Source of the DNA: Lewinellaceae bacterium
GTDB taxonomy: Bacteria; Bacteroidota; Bacteroidia; Chitinophagales; Saprospiraceae
Length of the DNA stretch: 64,000 nt
Assembly: GCA_020636405.1 (NCBI GenBank)
Contig: JACJXW010000004.1
Coordinates: 3,026,001 to 3,090,000, forward strand
Direction of reading: 5' to 3'
The first letter of the stretch is position 1, and the number at the start of each line of letters is the position of its first letter. Positions 41,970-50,663 of the stretch are shown here, one piece after another. The notes beneath the pieces were generated by a model. It was not told the DNA's origin, ran no database searches, and saw only the letters and a program-made list of their open reading frames with translations. Both the position numbers and the translations under genes were made by a program.

Positions 41970-44963
41970 ATGAGATTCATCCCGTTTGCCCTGTCCTTTC
42001 TTTTTTGTTTTCTGGCCCAAAATGCTCAAAGCCAATGTGATGCGCTCGTTGCAGAAGATAAGGTGATCGATGGGACTCACGTTCTTCGGACGATCAACCA
42101 GACACTGGTCGTTCGTGGCAACTATACCTACAGCATGGAGCTGAGAAGCGATAGCAAGGGCATTACCGCAAAGGTGTATTCCAAGGCAGGGGTGGAATTC
42201 AACCAGGATGACGAGATCATCTTCATGGATGTGAACAGTACTCGGCGTTCCTACCGCTTCATTGGAATGGGAGAGGTGGAACGGGAAGGCGGCACTCCTG
42301 TCTATCACAACATCCTTCAACTGGACCTGGCCGCTGTCCAATGGTTTGCCAGCTCGGGGATCAACGTCTTGTATATCAAGAACAATATTAGCAACCAGAT
42401 GCGAAAGTTCACCATCAACGAAAGCCGGCAGGCAGAATTCACACAGTTGGTGGATTGTTTTAACCGCCGTCTGGATAAGGACAAGGTAAACGATGTAGAA
42501 CTGGCCGATAACGAGATCATTGCAGATCCTTCGCCTAAACCGGCCGCCTCGTCCGATAAGCCGACGAAGACTGCCGCTCAACCCACCGATGATCAGGAAG
42601 TGGAAGCCTTGAGGCGGGAACTGCGCGATGTCAAGGAGCGGCTCCGCGAAGAGATCGCTGCCGAGAAGGCTAAATCAGCACAAATAAAATCCGTTCTTCA
42701 GGAGGAAGTAGCTCTGGCTAAAGAGAACGCCGCCAACCAAAAGAAAAAGTACGCCGATGAGGTGGTTGAAGCCCGTCAGAAATCCCAGGCGGAGATCGAG
42801 GCTTCACGACAGCAACTGGCGGAGCAGGTGAAGGAAGCCCGCGAACGGGCCGCTTCAGAAATGGAACGGATCACACTCGATGTGGCCGAGGCTCGCCAGC
42901 GTGCCAATGAGGCCATCCAGAAAGCCCAGTTGGAATCTGCCGAGGAAGTGGCCGCTGCCCGGCAGCGCGCTGCTGAGGAGATCAAAGTAGTAAAGGAAAA
43001 ACTGGACCTGGCCAAGTTGGAATATGCCGACGAGATTGCTTCCGCCCGGGAAAATTCGTCAGCCGAATTGTTGCGCATCCGGGAGGAGACGGCCCAGATG
43101 GTCACGCAGGCCCGCGAACAGGCTAAAGGCGAGAGGCAGCGTACCGCCGAGGAGGTTGTAGCTTCCAAAAAAACGGCTGGGGAACAGATCCTTCAGGTCA
43201 AGGAAGAAACAGCCCAGGAGATCGGGCAGATCCGCGAACAGGCTGCTTTGGAAAAGGAACGCCTTGCTTTTGAATTGGCGGAAGCCCGCCGGAAAGTAGC
43301 TGAAGAAAAGGCCCTTCTCCAGGAACGATCCGCTTCGGAGATCGCCGACATCAAGGAAAATGCCGCCCGCGAGAAAGAGGCCTCTGCCCTGGATGTCGCC
43401 AATGCCCGCAAAAAGGCAGCGGAAGAAGTTGCCAATGCCCGGCAACAGGCCGCTACCGAAAAGGCATTGGCGGAAAAGGAGGCGGAAAGCGCCCGGCAGT
43501 CCTCGGCGCAGGAAGTAGCCGACGCCCGTGAGAAGGCAGCCCTGACGATCAAGGAGATCGGTGAACAGGAAGCTCAAAAAGTGTCTGAGGCCAGGGCCAA
43601 AGCCGATGAAGAGCGGAAAAAGGTGGCCGAAGAGGTCGCCGCTGCCCGGGAACGGGCCGCTGCCGAGATCGCTCGTGTTCAGGAGGAATTGCATAAGGCT
43701 GTAGCCGAAGCCCAGAAGAAAAAGGAAGAGATACAACAGGCTTCTGCCGAGGAGGTAATGGCTGCCAAACAACGTGCCCAGGAAGAAATCGAGAAGGCAC
43801 GAACAACAGCTGCGAGTAAAGTGGAGGAAGCCAACCAGAACGCATCCAAGGCTAAAGATGAATACGCCAGCAGTGTGGCTAGCGCCCAGAAAACAGCGGA
43901 GAACCGCATAAAAGAGATTCAGGAAGAGGCTGCTGCCGCGGTTGCCTCCGCCCGCGCCAAAGAGGCGGAAGTGAAAAACATGTCGGCAGAAGAAGTCGTA
44001 GCTGCCCGCGAAAAGGCGACGGCAGAATTGACCCGCCTCCGGGAACAGACAGCCCAGGAGATCGGGCAGGCCCGCGAGCAGGCAGAGCGCGTCAAGCAGG
44101 AGTCTGCCAATCAGGTTGCCGAAGCCCGGCGCACTGCTGCCGAAAATGTCGCTCAGGTGAAAAAAGAAGAGGCCGAAGCCGTTCGGCAGGCGAGAGAAGG
44201 CAGTGCCAATGAACGGCAGCGGCTGGCTTCGGAAGTCGCTGAGGCCAAACAACGAGCCGCCCAGGAAATTGCCTCTGCCAAAGAGCAATCCGCCAATGAA
44301 ATAAAAACCGCAAGGGAGAAATTGGCCCAGGAGAAGGAAGCTCTGGCCTTGCAGGCGCTGCAGGCACGAGAACAGGCTGCCAATACCATCGCAGAGGCAA
44401 AGGAACGATCCGCTCAGGACGTGGCCAATGCTCAGCGACAGGCCGCCGAGGCCGTGGCGCGGGCTAAAACGGATGCCGATGCCCGCATGGCGGAACTGGC
44501 ACTGCAGGTAAGAACCGCAGAGGAAAAATCGAGAGAGGAGATCACCGCCGCCCGGGCCGCTGCCCGGGACGAAGTAGAGGCCGCGCGCAAAGAATCGGCG
44601 GAAAAGAAAGTGCAGTACGCTCAGGAAACAGAAGCTGCCCGCAAACAATCCTTGGCCGAGATCAATACGGCCAAAAAAGAAGCTTCAGAAGCCATCTATC
44701 AGGCTAAACAAGAGGCCGTGAAACAGATCACCAAGGTCAAGGAGGATGCGGCCGGCCAGATCGCCGCCGAACGGCAAAAGTACGAAGAGGCCAAAAAGGC
44801 CACTGCCGAGCTTACCGCCGAAGAGAAACGCAAAGCAGAAGAGATCCGTCAACAAACACTGCAGGAACAACGCCGGCTTAACGAGCTGCAGGAACAGGTT
44901 CGCCAGGCCGAAGAACGCCTTCGCCAGCTGAAAGCAGAAGCTGAAAAAAAGGCCAACAACTAG
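41970..44963 (+). CDS. exported giant coiled-coil protein with 18+11+11 residue super-repeat
   Basis: A 997-residue protein. The start at 41970 gives a signal peptide (MRFIPFALSFLFCFLAQNAQ); a 15-codon in-frame extension upstream is less likely. Residues about 25-170 form a compact N-terminal domain of unknown family with two cysteines (QCDA and VDCFN). After a Pro/Lys-rich linker, residues 226 to the end are one continuous Ala/Glu/Arg/Lys coiled coil. Its register is not plain heptad: it runs in 11-residue units of the AEEVAAARERA kind, with an 18-residue unit after most pairs, giving a 40-residue super-period from about 42645 onward. A long periplasmic or surface spacer or a structural filament is plausible. 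No enzymatic motif is seen. Confidence 0.8.
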   Translation: MRFIPFALSFLFCFLAQNAQSQCDALVAEDKVIDGTHVLRTINQTLVVRGNYTYSMELRSDSKGITAKVYSKAGVEFNQDDEIIFMDVNSTRRSYRFIGMGEVEREGGTPVYHNILQLDLAAVQWFASSGINVLYIKNNISNQMRKFTINESRQAEFTQLVDCFNRRLDKDKVNDVELADNEIIADPSPKPAASSDKPTKTAAQPTDDQEVEALRRELRDVKERLREEIAAEKAKSAQIKSVLQEEVALAKENAANQKKKYADEVVEARQKSQAEIEASRQQLAEQVKEARERAASEMERITLDVAEARQRANEAIQKAQLESAEEVAAARQRAAEEIKVVKEKLDLAKLEYADEIASARENSSAELLRIREETAQMVTQAREQAKGERQRTAEEVVASKKTAGEQILQVKEETAQEIGQIREQAALEKERLAFELAEARRKVAEEKALLQERSASEIADIKENAAREKEASALDVANARKKAAEEVANARQQAATEKALAEKEAESARQSSAQEVADAREKAALTIKEIGEQEAQKVSEARAKADEERKKVAEEVAAARERAAAEIARVQEELHKAVAEAQKKKEEIQQASAEEVMAAKQRAQEEIEKARTTAASKVEEANQNASKAKDEYASSVASAQKTAENRIKEIQEEAAAAVASARAKEAEVKNMSAEEVVAAREKATAELTRLREQTAQEIGQAREQAERVKQESANQVAEARRTAAENVAQVKKEEAEAVRQAREGSANERQRLASEVAEAKQRAAQEIASAKEQSANEIKTAREKLAQEKEALALQALQAREQAANTIAEAKERSAQDVANAQRQAAEAVARAKTDADARMAELALQVRTAEEKSREEITAARAAARDEVEAARKESAEKKVQYAQETEAARKQSLAEINTAKKEASEAIYQAKQEAVKQITKVKEDAAGQIAAERQKYEEAKKATAELTAEEKRKAEEIRQQTLQEQRRLNELQEQVRQAEERLRQLKAEAEKKANN

Positions 44964-45060
44964 CACAATTGGACTTTGTTGGTTCCTTAAGGCTTCCTTT
45001 GTGGCTCAACAAAACCGTTAAAATCGCGTTAATTTTTGGCACAAGGCGGCTTTTGCTGCC

Positions 45061-45110
45061 AAAACGCCCCCAGATTTCTTACAATCTATAGATATTTGAG
45101 GGCGTTTTTT
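45061..45110 (+). terminator. intrinsic terminator after the coiled-coil gene
   Basis: Arms AAAACGCCC (45061-45069) and GGGCGTTTT (45100-45108) close a long loop and run into a T-tract. It lies 97 bases after the coiled-coil stop and just before the next gene. Confidence 0.65.
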
Positions 45111-45132
45111 ATTTCAAAAAATCCAAAAACTG

Positions 45133-46563
45133 ATGAGATTTCTGGTTCTATTGCTTTTTTCTACTCTTTGCCTGTTCAATAGCCACCTGAAAGCGAGCAA
45201 CGGCGGGCATCAGATCAGCGTGAAATTGAAGAACTATGCGGAAGCGCAGCTCTTTCTGGGGTACCACTACGGCGATAAACAATACCTGCAGGATACTGTC
45301 GAGAAAGATGATAAGGGGTTCTTCGTATTCGAGGGTGACGAGCCTTTGCCTCCCGGCGTTTATCTGGTGGTGATGGCTCCGGACAATAAGTATTTCCAAC
45401 TTCTCATTACCAATGAGGAGCAGAAATTCAAGGTATTTGCTGATGCCGAAAACCCGACAAAAGGCATTCGCTTTGAAAATGCTCCGGATAATGAGCTGTT
45501 CTATGAATACCTGGCCTTTCTCGAAGAGAAAAAACCGATGGCGGACCAATTGGCGGCGGAAATAGAAGCGGCGGAAAGCGAGGAAGAGAAGAAAGCCATT
45601 CAGGAAAAACGATCCCGGATCGATGAAGAGGTGCGGGAGTTCCAGGAGCGGCTTATGCAGCGCAGCCCGGCATCTCTGACGGCGGCCATTATCAAGGCCA
45701 ACCTTCCAGCCGATATGCAGGAATTTGAAGGCACGGAAGAAGATATCCAATGGAAGCGCTGGCGGTACACACAAGATCACTATTTTGACAACCTCGATTT
45801 GGGTGACCCCCGTATGCTCCGCACCCCATTCCTCTTCCAGCGGGTAGACTATTTTGTGCACAAACTGCAGATCCAGCACCCGGATTCCATAGCCAAAGCG
45901 ATCGACTATGTGCTGGATCGAATGAAGCCGGCAGAAGAAACGTTCAAATTCTACCTCATCCATTTCCTCAACGAGTATGCCCGGTCCAATATCGTGGGTA
46001 TGGACGCCGTCTACGTCCATCTGGTCAACAACTACTACGCCAAAGGCCTGGCGCCCTGGACGGAAGAGGAGCAATTGAAAAAGATCCTCGAAAATGCCAA
46101 AGCCCTGGAGCCCCTACTGATCGGAAAGATAGCCCCGAACATCAGGCTGGAAAAGCGGGACGGCTCGCCAATAGAACTGCACGATATCGAATCGGAATAC
46201 ACCATTCTGTACTTCTGGCGCTACGACTGCGGCCACTGCAAAAAGTCGACGCCCGATATTAAAGCCTTTTACGAAAAGTATAAGGACAAAGGCGTGAAGA
46301 TCGTGGCTGTATGCGCCAAGTTTACCGATGAGATCCCCGATTGCTGGAAGTATATAGACGAAAACGGGATCGGCGATTGGCTGCATACCATTGATACCTA
46401 CCACCGCTCCCGGTTTATGACCATCTATAACATCAAATCCACTCCGCAGATCTATATTCTGGACAGGAACAAGGAGATCCTCTCCAAGCGCATTGGCGCT
46501 GAACAACTGGAAGAGGTAATGGACCGGATCATCGAGATGCGGGAGAAGGAAAAGGAGGACTGA
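45133..46563 (+). CDS. exported thioredoxin-like protein (DUF4369/DUF5106-type architecture)
   Basis: A 476-residue exported protein: signal peptide 1-21, an N-terminal beta domain of DUF4369 kind (ISVKLKNYAEAQLFLGYHYG), a central helical region of DUF5106 character (about 120-330), and a C-terminal redoxin domain starting IGKIAPNIRLEKRDG with the active site CGHC in RYDCGHCKKSTP. The CxxC suggests periplasmic disulfide exchange or a peroxiredoxin-like role; the exact substrate is unknown. It is convergent with the SDR gene, 10 bases away. Confidence 0.83.
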   Translation: MRFLVLLLFSTLCLFNSHLKASNGGHQISVKLKNYAEAQLFLGYHYGDKQYLQDTVEKDDKGFFVFEGDEPLPPGVYLVVMAPDNKYFQLLITNEEQKFKVFADAENPTKGIRFENAPDNELFYEYLAFLEEKKPMADQLAAEIEAAESEEEKKAIQEKRSRIDEEVREFQERLMQRSPASLTAAIIKANLPADMQEFEGTEEDIQWKRWRYTQDHYFDNLDLGDPRMLRTPFLFQRVDYFVHKLQIQHPDSIAKAIDYVLDRMKPAEETFKFYLIHFLNEYARSNIVGMDAVYVHLVNNYYAKGLAPWTEEEQLKKILENAKALEPLLIGKIAPNIRLEKRDGSPIELHDIESEYTILYFWRYDCGHCKKSTPDIKAFYEKYKDKGVKIVAVCAKFTDEIPDCWKYIDENGIGDWLHTIDTYHRSRFMTIYNIKSTPQIYILDRNKEILSKRIGAEQLEEVMDRIIEMREKEKED

Positions 46564-46573
46564 CGGTTCTATC

Positions 46574-47365
46574 TCAACTTACTTTCAGCCTCCGTGCAAT
46601 GCGGGAGAACAAACTGGGGAAGAACCGTTTGAGGTAAACGCCAAGGATCTCTTTACCACCGATGAGCACTTCCTCTTTTTCCCGGATAATGGCATGCAGC
46701 GCTTTTTCTGCGAAAATGCCGGGATCCAACCCATTGCGGGTGGCTTCGGCCATTTGTTTATTAGGCGAGCCGTCAGCGGTGAGCGCATTGATGGTCACGT
46801 TGGTATAAACATACCCCGGGCAGATGATCGTAACTTTAATGCCGTCCTCGTAGAGTTCAGCGCGCAGGCTGTCGAACCAGCCATGCAGGGCGTGTTTGGA
46901 GGCCGCATAGGCCGATCGGCGGGGCGTGCCCAGCTTACCCATTACGCTACTGATCACAACGACCTGCCCATCCTTATTTTTCAGCATAGCAGGCAGCACT
47001 GCTTTGGTCATGGCCACAGCACCCAGGAAGTTGACCTCCATGATCTTTTTATCAACCTCGAACAATGTATCTTTAACGGCGGAGCGCTGCGAAATACCCG
47101 CATTATTGATGAGAATATGAATGGCTCCGAAGTGGGCCACCGCCTGTTCTACCCGGCCGGGGACGGATTCGAAATCCGCAACATCCATGGGGAGTACCAG
47201 GATATCGGTTTCTGGCCGGCAGTTTTGTTTTACGCGCTGTAGTTCCTGCTCATTGCGGCTGGAAAGGATAAGCTTTGCACCGCGGTTTGCAAAAGCATAG
47301 GCGAGATGTTCGCCAATTCCGGAGGAAGCTCCGGTGATCCATACTACCTTATTGGAAAATTGCAT
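46574..47365 (-). CDS. short-chain dehydrogenase/reductase
   Basis: A 263-residue classical SDR. TGASSGIGEHLAYAFA at the N terminus is the NAD(P) motif, NNAGIS is complete, and the catalytic set is the serine of ISSVMGK followed by YAASKHA with the Tyr-x3-Lys pair. The DHRS7-like branch with a hydrophobic C terminus (YLKRFFPSLFSRIAR) suggests loose membrane association. The substrate is unknown. It is divergent from the SixA-like gene. Confidence 0.88.
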   Translation of the reverse strand: MQFSNKVVWITGASSGIGEHLAYAFANRGAKLILSSRNEQELQRVKQNCRPETDILVLPMDVADFESVPGRVEQAVAHFGAIHILINNAGISQRSAVKDTLFEVDKKIMEVNFLGAVAMTKAVLPAMLKNKDGQVVVISSVMGKLGTPRRSAYAASKHALHGWFDSLRAELYEDGIKVTIICPGYVYTNVTINALTADGSPNKQMAEATRNGLDPGIFAEKALHAIIREKEEVLIGGKEILGVYLKRFFPSLFSRIARRLKVS

Positions 47366-47486
47366 CGGCTTTTTTTTCTGATGACAGCAAACGAACCGTT
47401 TCAGGTGTTATAACTATACTGTGGCCCTGGCGCCTTTGTAAAGATAAAGCAGCGCAGCTGCAAAAGCCTGGTATATGAACAATCCT

Positions 47487-47521
47487 TTTGAATAATGTGA
47501 GGTAAAATTCCGTTATTTTTG
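47487..47521 (+). promoter_or_regulatory. Bacteroidota-type promoter for the SixA-like gene
   Basis: TTTG at 47487-47490 is followed after 23 bases by TATTTTTG at 47514-47521. The predicted leader to the ATG at 47544 is under 20 bases. Confidence 0.55.
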
Positions 47522-47543
47522 CAGAAAATGAACCATACGGCCT

Positions 47544-48041
47544 ATGAAAACCGTTTTTTTTGTCCGCCATGCTAAATCAAGCTGGGATAATCCCTCACTG
47601 AGGGACATTGAGCGCCCACTGAACAAGAGGGGCCAGCGGGATGCCCCTTTTATGGGCAAGTTGCTTCACGGCAAAGGAATAAAACCCGACCGGCTGATCT
47701 CCAGTCCCGCCAACCGGGCTTTTACAACTGCCAAATATTTTGCCAAAGCTCTGGGAATCAGAGAAGAAGACATTCTGGCGGATAAGCGGATCTACGATGC
47801 TTACCCTGAAGATATTCTGGACATTCTACAGGAGCTGCCGGGGGAGGATTCCATAGTGCTGCTATTCGGCCATAATCCTACACTAACCGGGGTGGCCAAC
47901 TTGTTTACAGAGGATTATATTTCCAATGTGCCTACTTGTGGGGTTTTCCGGGTTGATGCCGATATCGACTCCTGGCCAGATTTTCGGGAAGGGAAAGGCC
48001 GGCTTACGGAATACCATTACCCCAAACAATACCTGGATTGA
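47544..48041 (+). CDS. SixA-like histidine phosphatase
   Basis: A 165-residue member of the histidine phosphatase superfamily. FFVRHAKSSWDNPSL carries the RHG-type catalytic histidine, RPLNKRGQRDAP and ISSPANRAFTTA supply the arginine, and FGHNPTLTGVANLF supplies the second histidine. SixA removes phosphate from histidine phosphotransfer domains in E. coli; the target here is unknown. It has its own promoter, and its stop overlaps the start of the DUF4296 gene by one base. Confidence 0.85.
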   Translation: MKTVFFVRHAKSSWDNPSLRDIERPLNKRGQRDAPFMGKLLHGKGIKPDRLISSPANRAFTTAKYFAKALGIREEDILADKRIYDAYPEDILDILQELPGEDSIVLLFGHNPTLTGVANLFTEDYISNVPTCGVFRVDADIDSWPDFREGKGRLTEYHYPKQYLD

Positions 48042-48445
48042 TGTTTATCCCCAAACAACACCAGCGCGAAAGGGCCCGGAAATATCCAGTGCGTTTTCCC
48101 GTATCTGGCCGGATGCTTTTCTCCCTGGCCCTGTCCGCGGCTTTGCTTTTATTTATATCCTCCTGCGGCACGGAACAGTCACAGCTATCGATCAGCCAGG
48201 ATAAGCTTGTGGAGGTGCTGATCGATGTACACATTGCGGAGGCCGCGGCGCAGACGTTGCGTGGAGCGACTAAGGATAGTGTGATCAATGCTTATTATGA
48301 TCAGATCTTCGAAATACACGGGCTCAACCGGGAAGAATTTGAAACATCAATGGAATTACTTCGTACTGACCCCAAGCGTATGGAAAAACTCTACGCTAAA
48401 GTCATGGAGGAAATGGAACGCCAGGATGTGGAAGACAAGGAGTGA
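48041..48445 (+). CDS. DUF4296 lipoprotein
   Basis: A 134-residue protein with a long basic N terminus, a hydrophobic helix (MLFSLALSAALLLFISS) and a lipobox cysteine (SSCGTEQ), then the DUF4296 domain: LVEVLIDVHIAEAAAQT, DSVINAYYDQIFEIHGLNRE and a helical C terminus. DUF4296 is a Bacteroidota family of unknown function. It is translationally coupled to the SixA-like phosphatase. The start could instead be the internal ATG at the head of the hydrophobic helix. Confidence 0.78.
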   Translation: MFIPKQHQRERARKYPVRFPVSGRMLFSLALSAALLLFISSCGTEQSQLSISQDKLVEVLIDVHIAEAAAQTLRGATKDSVINAYYDQIFEIHGLNREEFETSMELLRTDPKRMEKLYAKVMEEMERQDVEDKE

Positions 48446-48487
48446 AGGGGCAGCACGGACGGCATTCCCCGGGAACGGACTGGCGAG

Positions 48488-48504
48488 TTAACATATTCTT
48501 AATA
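48488..48504 (+). promoter_or_regulatory. tandem TTAACA-like boxes upstream of the response regulator
   Basis: TTAACA-N5-TTAATA gives an 11-base direct-repeat period just upstream of the -33 box. OmpR/PhoB-family regulators bind direct repeats with this period, so autoregulation is possible. A perfect version of the motif occurs at 59373-59389. Confidence 0.35.
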
Positions 48505-48510
48505 TCGGGC

Positions 48511-48543
48511 TTTGAGGCGGAGCAATCAAAAGCTTTAACTTTG
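48511..48543 (+). promoter_or_regulatory. Bacteroidota-type promoter for the two-component pair
   Basis: TTTG at 48511-48514 and TAACTTTG at 48536-48543, spaced by 21 bases, form a good -33/-7 pair. The leader to the ATG at 48604 is about 55 bases. Confidence 0.6.
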
Positions 48544-48560
48544 CTGCTTGCGCAAGCAGC
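48543..48560. promoter_or_regulatory. 18-bp perfect palindrome at the start of the response-regulator transcript
   Basis: GCTGCTTGCGCAAGCAGC is a perfect palindrome beginning at the last base of the -7 box. It may be a repressor site over the start point, or a 5' hairpin in the mRNA. Confidence 0.5.
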
Positions 48561-48603
48561 CCTTTGGTTTAGGTTAACTAAAACCCAGTAACAAGAAACA
48601 AAA

Positions 48604-49287
48604 ATGGAACCAGTAAAAATTCTCGTGGTGGACGATGAGCCGGATATCCTGGAATTTCTGAGATATAATCTGGTTAAAGAAGGCTTTGAAGTGGTAACCG
48701 CCAACAACGGAGAGGAAGGAATTAAGAAAGCCTTGGAGGAGCAGCCTAACCTGATCATCCTGGACATCATGATGCCCAAAATGGACGGCGTGGAGGTATG
48801 CCGTCAACTTCGGAATAAACCGGAGTTCGACCGCACCGTGATCACTTTCCTGACGGCCCGCGAGGAGGATTATTCCCAAATCGCTGCACTGGATGTGGGG
48901 GGAGATGATTATATTACCAAGCCCATTCGCCCACGGGTGTTCATCAGCCGGGTAAAAGCGCTGCTGCGGCGTTCTGAACGTGCGGAGTCCATTGATGAAC
49001 CGGATGTCATTGAAGTGGCCGGGTTGGTTATCGATAAAGAAAGAGTTACGGTGGCCAAAGGCGAAGAAGTGATCGAGCTGGCTAAAAAAGAGTTCGAGCT
49101 GCTGCACCTGCTCGTTTCCAAGCCAGGAAAAGTATTTTCCCGCGAGGAAATATTCAACAAAGTATGGGGTACGGATGTAATCGTTGGAAACCGGACCATC
49201 GATGTGCACATTCGCAAACTCCGGGAAAAGATCGGCGAGGAATACATTAAAACGATCAAGGGTATAGGCTACAAGTTTGAGTTTTAA
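48604..49287 (+). CDS. PhoB-like OmpR-family response regulator
   Basis: A 227-residue two-domain regulator. The receiver domain shows the acidic pair in VVDDEP, the phosphorylation site Asp54 in IILDIMMPKMDG, and Lys106 in YITKPIRP. The C-terminal winged helix (about 130-227) ends TIDVHIRKLREKIGEEYIKT, typical of the OmpR/PhoB family. The histidine kinase follows 22 bases downstream. Phosphate control is suggested by family resemblance only. Confidence 0.93.
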   Translation: MEPVKILVVDDEPDILEFLRYNLVKEGFEVVTANNGEEGIKKALEEQPNLIILDIMMPKMDGVEVCRQLRNKPEFDRTVITFLTAREEDYSQIAALDVGGDDYITKPIRPRVFISRVKALLRRSERAESIDEPDVIEVAGLVIDKERVTVAKGEEVIELAKKEFELLHLLVSKPGKVFSREEIFNKVWGTDVIVGNRTIDVHIRKLREKIGEEYIKTIKGIGYKFEF

Positions 49288-49309
49288 TCAGGGCTAAAGA
49301 CGGTATTGG

Positions 49310-50365
49310 ATGTTAAAGAACCCTACTCCCCAGGAAATTGCTTTATTCGTCTCGCTTTATATCAGCGGGGCGGCCCTCACAGCCTGGTTGCTGCTGGATG
49401 CGGTCAACCGCTGGGCGAACCTGCCCTGGATACTGGAACTGGTGGCCATGGGAGTTGGACTGTTCACCGCCGCCTACTTTACCACCATCTATTACCTCAG
49501 AAAATACATCTATCGCAAGATCAAGCTCATCTATAAGACCATTCACAGCCACAAGTTATCGCCTCAGGAAAAGAGCAGGTCCATTGACGTGCGCGCCAAT
49601 ATCATTGACGAGGTGGAAAAACAGGTGGCCGAATGGGCCGAACAACAGCGGGAGGAGATCGATAAATACAAGGCCTGGGCGGAATACCGCCGCCATTTTC
49701 TGGGCGACATTTCCCACGAGCTGAAAACGCCGATCTTTAACATCCAGGGGTACCTGCACACCCTGCTTGACGGAGCCATCTACGACGAAGAGGTCAACGT
49801 CAAGTTCATCAAGAAGGCTGCCAAAAACCTGGAGCGTTTGCACACCATCGTTGAAGACCTGGAAGCGATCTCCCGCCTGGAATCGGGCGAGCTTATGCTG
49901 GAAATGCAGGCTTTTGACATTAAAAAACTGACGGAAGAAGTCTTTGAAGACCTGGAGATCAAAGCTTCCCAGCGCAGTATAACCCTGGGGTTCAAGGAAG
50001 GCGCCGCACAGAACTTCCGCGTACTGGCCGATCGCGACAGCATCCGCCAGGTGCTGACCAACCTCGTCAGCAATTCCATCAAATACGGCAAACCGAACGG
50101 CCACACCCGCATTGGCTTCTACGACATGGATAAAAACCTGCTCATCGAGGTGGCAGACAACGGCATCGGCATCCCCAAACAACACATTAATCACGTCTTT
50201 GACCGCTTCTACCGCGTAGACAAGAGCCGCTCGCGGGCACAGGGCGGCTCGGGCCTGGGCTTGTCCATCGTCAAACACATCATCGAAGCGCACAAGCAGA
50301 CCATCAACGTGCGCAGCACACCGGAGTTGGGGTCTACCTTCGGGTTTACCTTGAAAAAGGCCTAG
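49310..50365 (+). CDS. PhoR-like sensor histidine kinase
   Basis: A 351-residue membrane kinase. Two transmembrane helices (about 10-30 and 40-62) are joined by only a short loop, so there is no periplasmic sensor domain, and a HAMP-like linker follows. The H box is FLGDISHELKTPIFN with His136, the X region is HTIVEDLEAISRLESGELML, and the N and G boxes (NLVSNSIKYGK, VADNGIGIP, GGSGLGLSI) are complete. It pairs with the upstream response regulator. The stimulus is probably sensed in or at the membrane or through a partner. Confidence 0.92.
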   Translation: MLKNPTPQEIALFVSLYISGAALTAWLLLDAVNRWANLPWILELVAMGVGLFTAAYFTTIYYLRKYIYRKIKLIYKTIHSHKLSPQEKSRSIDVRANIIDEVEKQVAEWAEQQREEIDKYKAWAEYRRHFLGDISHELKTPIFNIQGYLHTLLDGAIYDEEVNVKFIKKAAKNLERLHTIVEDLEAISRLESGELMLEMQAFDIKKLTEEVFEDLEIKASQRSITLGFKEGAAQNFRVLADRDSIRQVLTNLVSNSIKYGKPNGHTRIGFYDMDKNLLIEVADNGIGIPKQHINHVFDRFYRVDKSRSRAQGGSGLGLSIVKHIIEAHKQTINVRSTPELGSTFGFTLKKA

Positions 50366-50381
50366 TCACACCCTCTGGAAG

Positions 50382-50531
50382 TTAATCCCCGGCCTGCCTC
50401 GTTTCGGCTTGTTTTTCCTCTTCTTCGACAACAGGCCCACTGAGTTTGCGGGCCAGAAAGAGGAATCCAACCACAAAGTGGATAATGATGATTGTGGCTA
50501 CGATATAAAAAACGGTATTTCCTGATTCCAT
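50382..50531 (-). CDS. small single-pass membrane protein (49 residues)
   Basis: A small ORF in the gap between the kinase and the ABC-F gene. The minus strand reads MESGNTVFYIVATIIIIHFV, continues as a hydrophobic helix, then a basic turn (LARKLSGP) and an acidic tail ending QAGD. The strong hydrophobic helix, charge change and stop make it a credible gene. It fills most of an otherwise empty 298-base gap. The function is unknown. Confidence 0.55.
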   Translation of the reverse strand: MESGNTVFYIVATIIIIHFVVGFLFLARKLSGPVVEEEEKQAETRQAGD

Positions 50532-50624
50532 TTTTTCCAGCAATATAGGGGCATCGTCTACCGGTTTCCGTGATCCTCATCACAGCGGGGAGCTGAATTT
50601 CCTGCGGGATTGCATTATATCCCT

Positions 50625-50632
50625 TATTTTTG
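50625..50632 (+). promoter_or_regulatory. -7 element for the ABC-F gene
   Basis: TATTTTTG matches TAnnTTTG and lies 32 bases before the ABC-F start. No clear -33 TTTG is seen at the usual distance. Confidence 0.4.
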
Positions 50633-50663
50633 CAAACCAATTGAAAAAGAAGAAAAAAAAGAA

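Noticed and set aside
43059..44648. A 529-codon minus-strand open frame
   Set aside because: It is antisense to the coiled-coil gene; the repeated Ala/Glu codons leave the opposite strand open, and its Leu/Phe/Gly-rich product has no domain.
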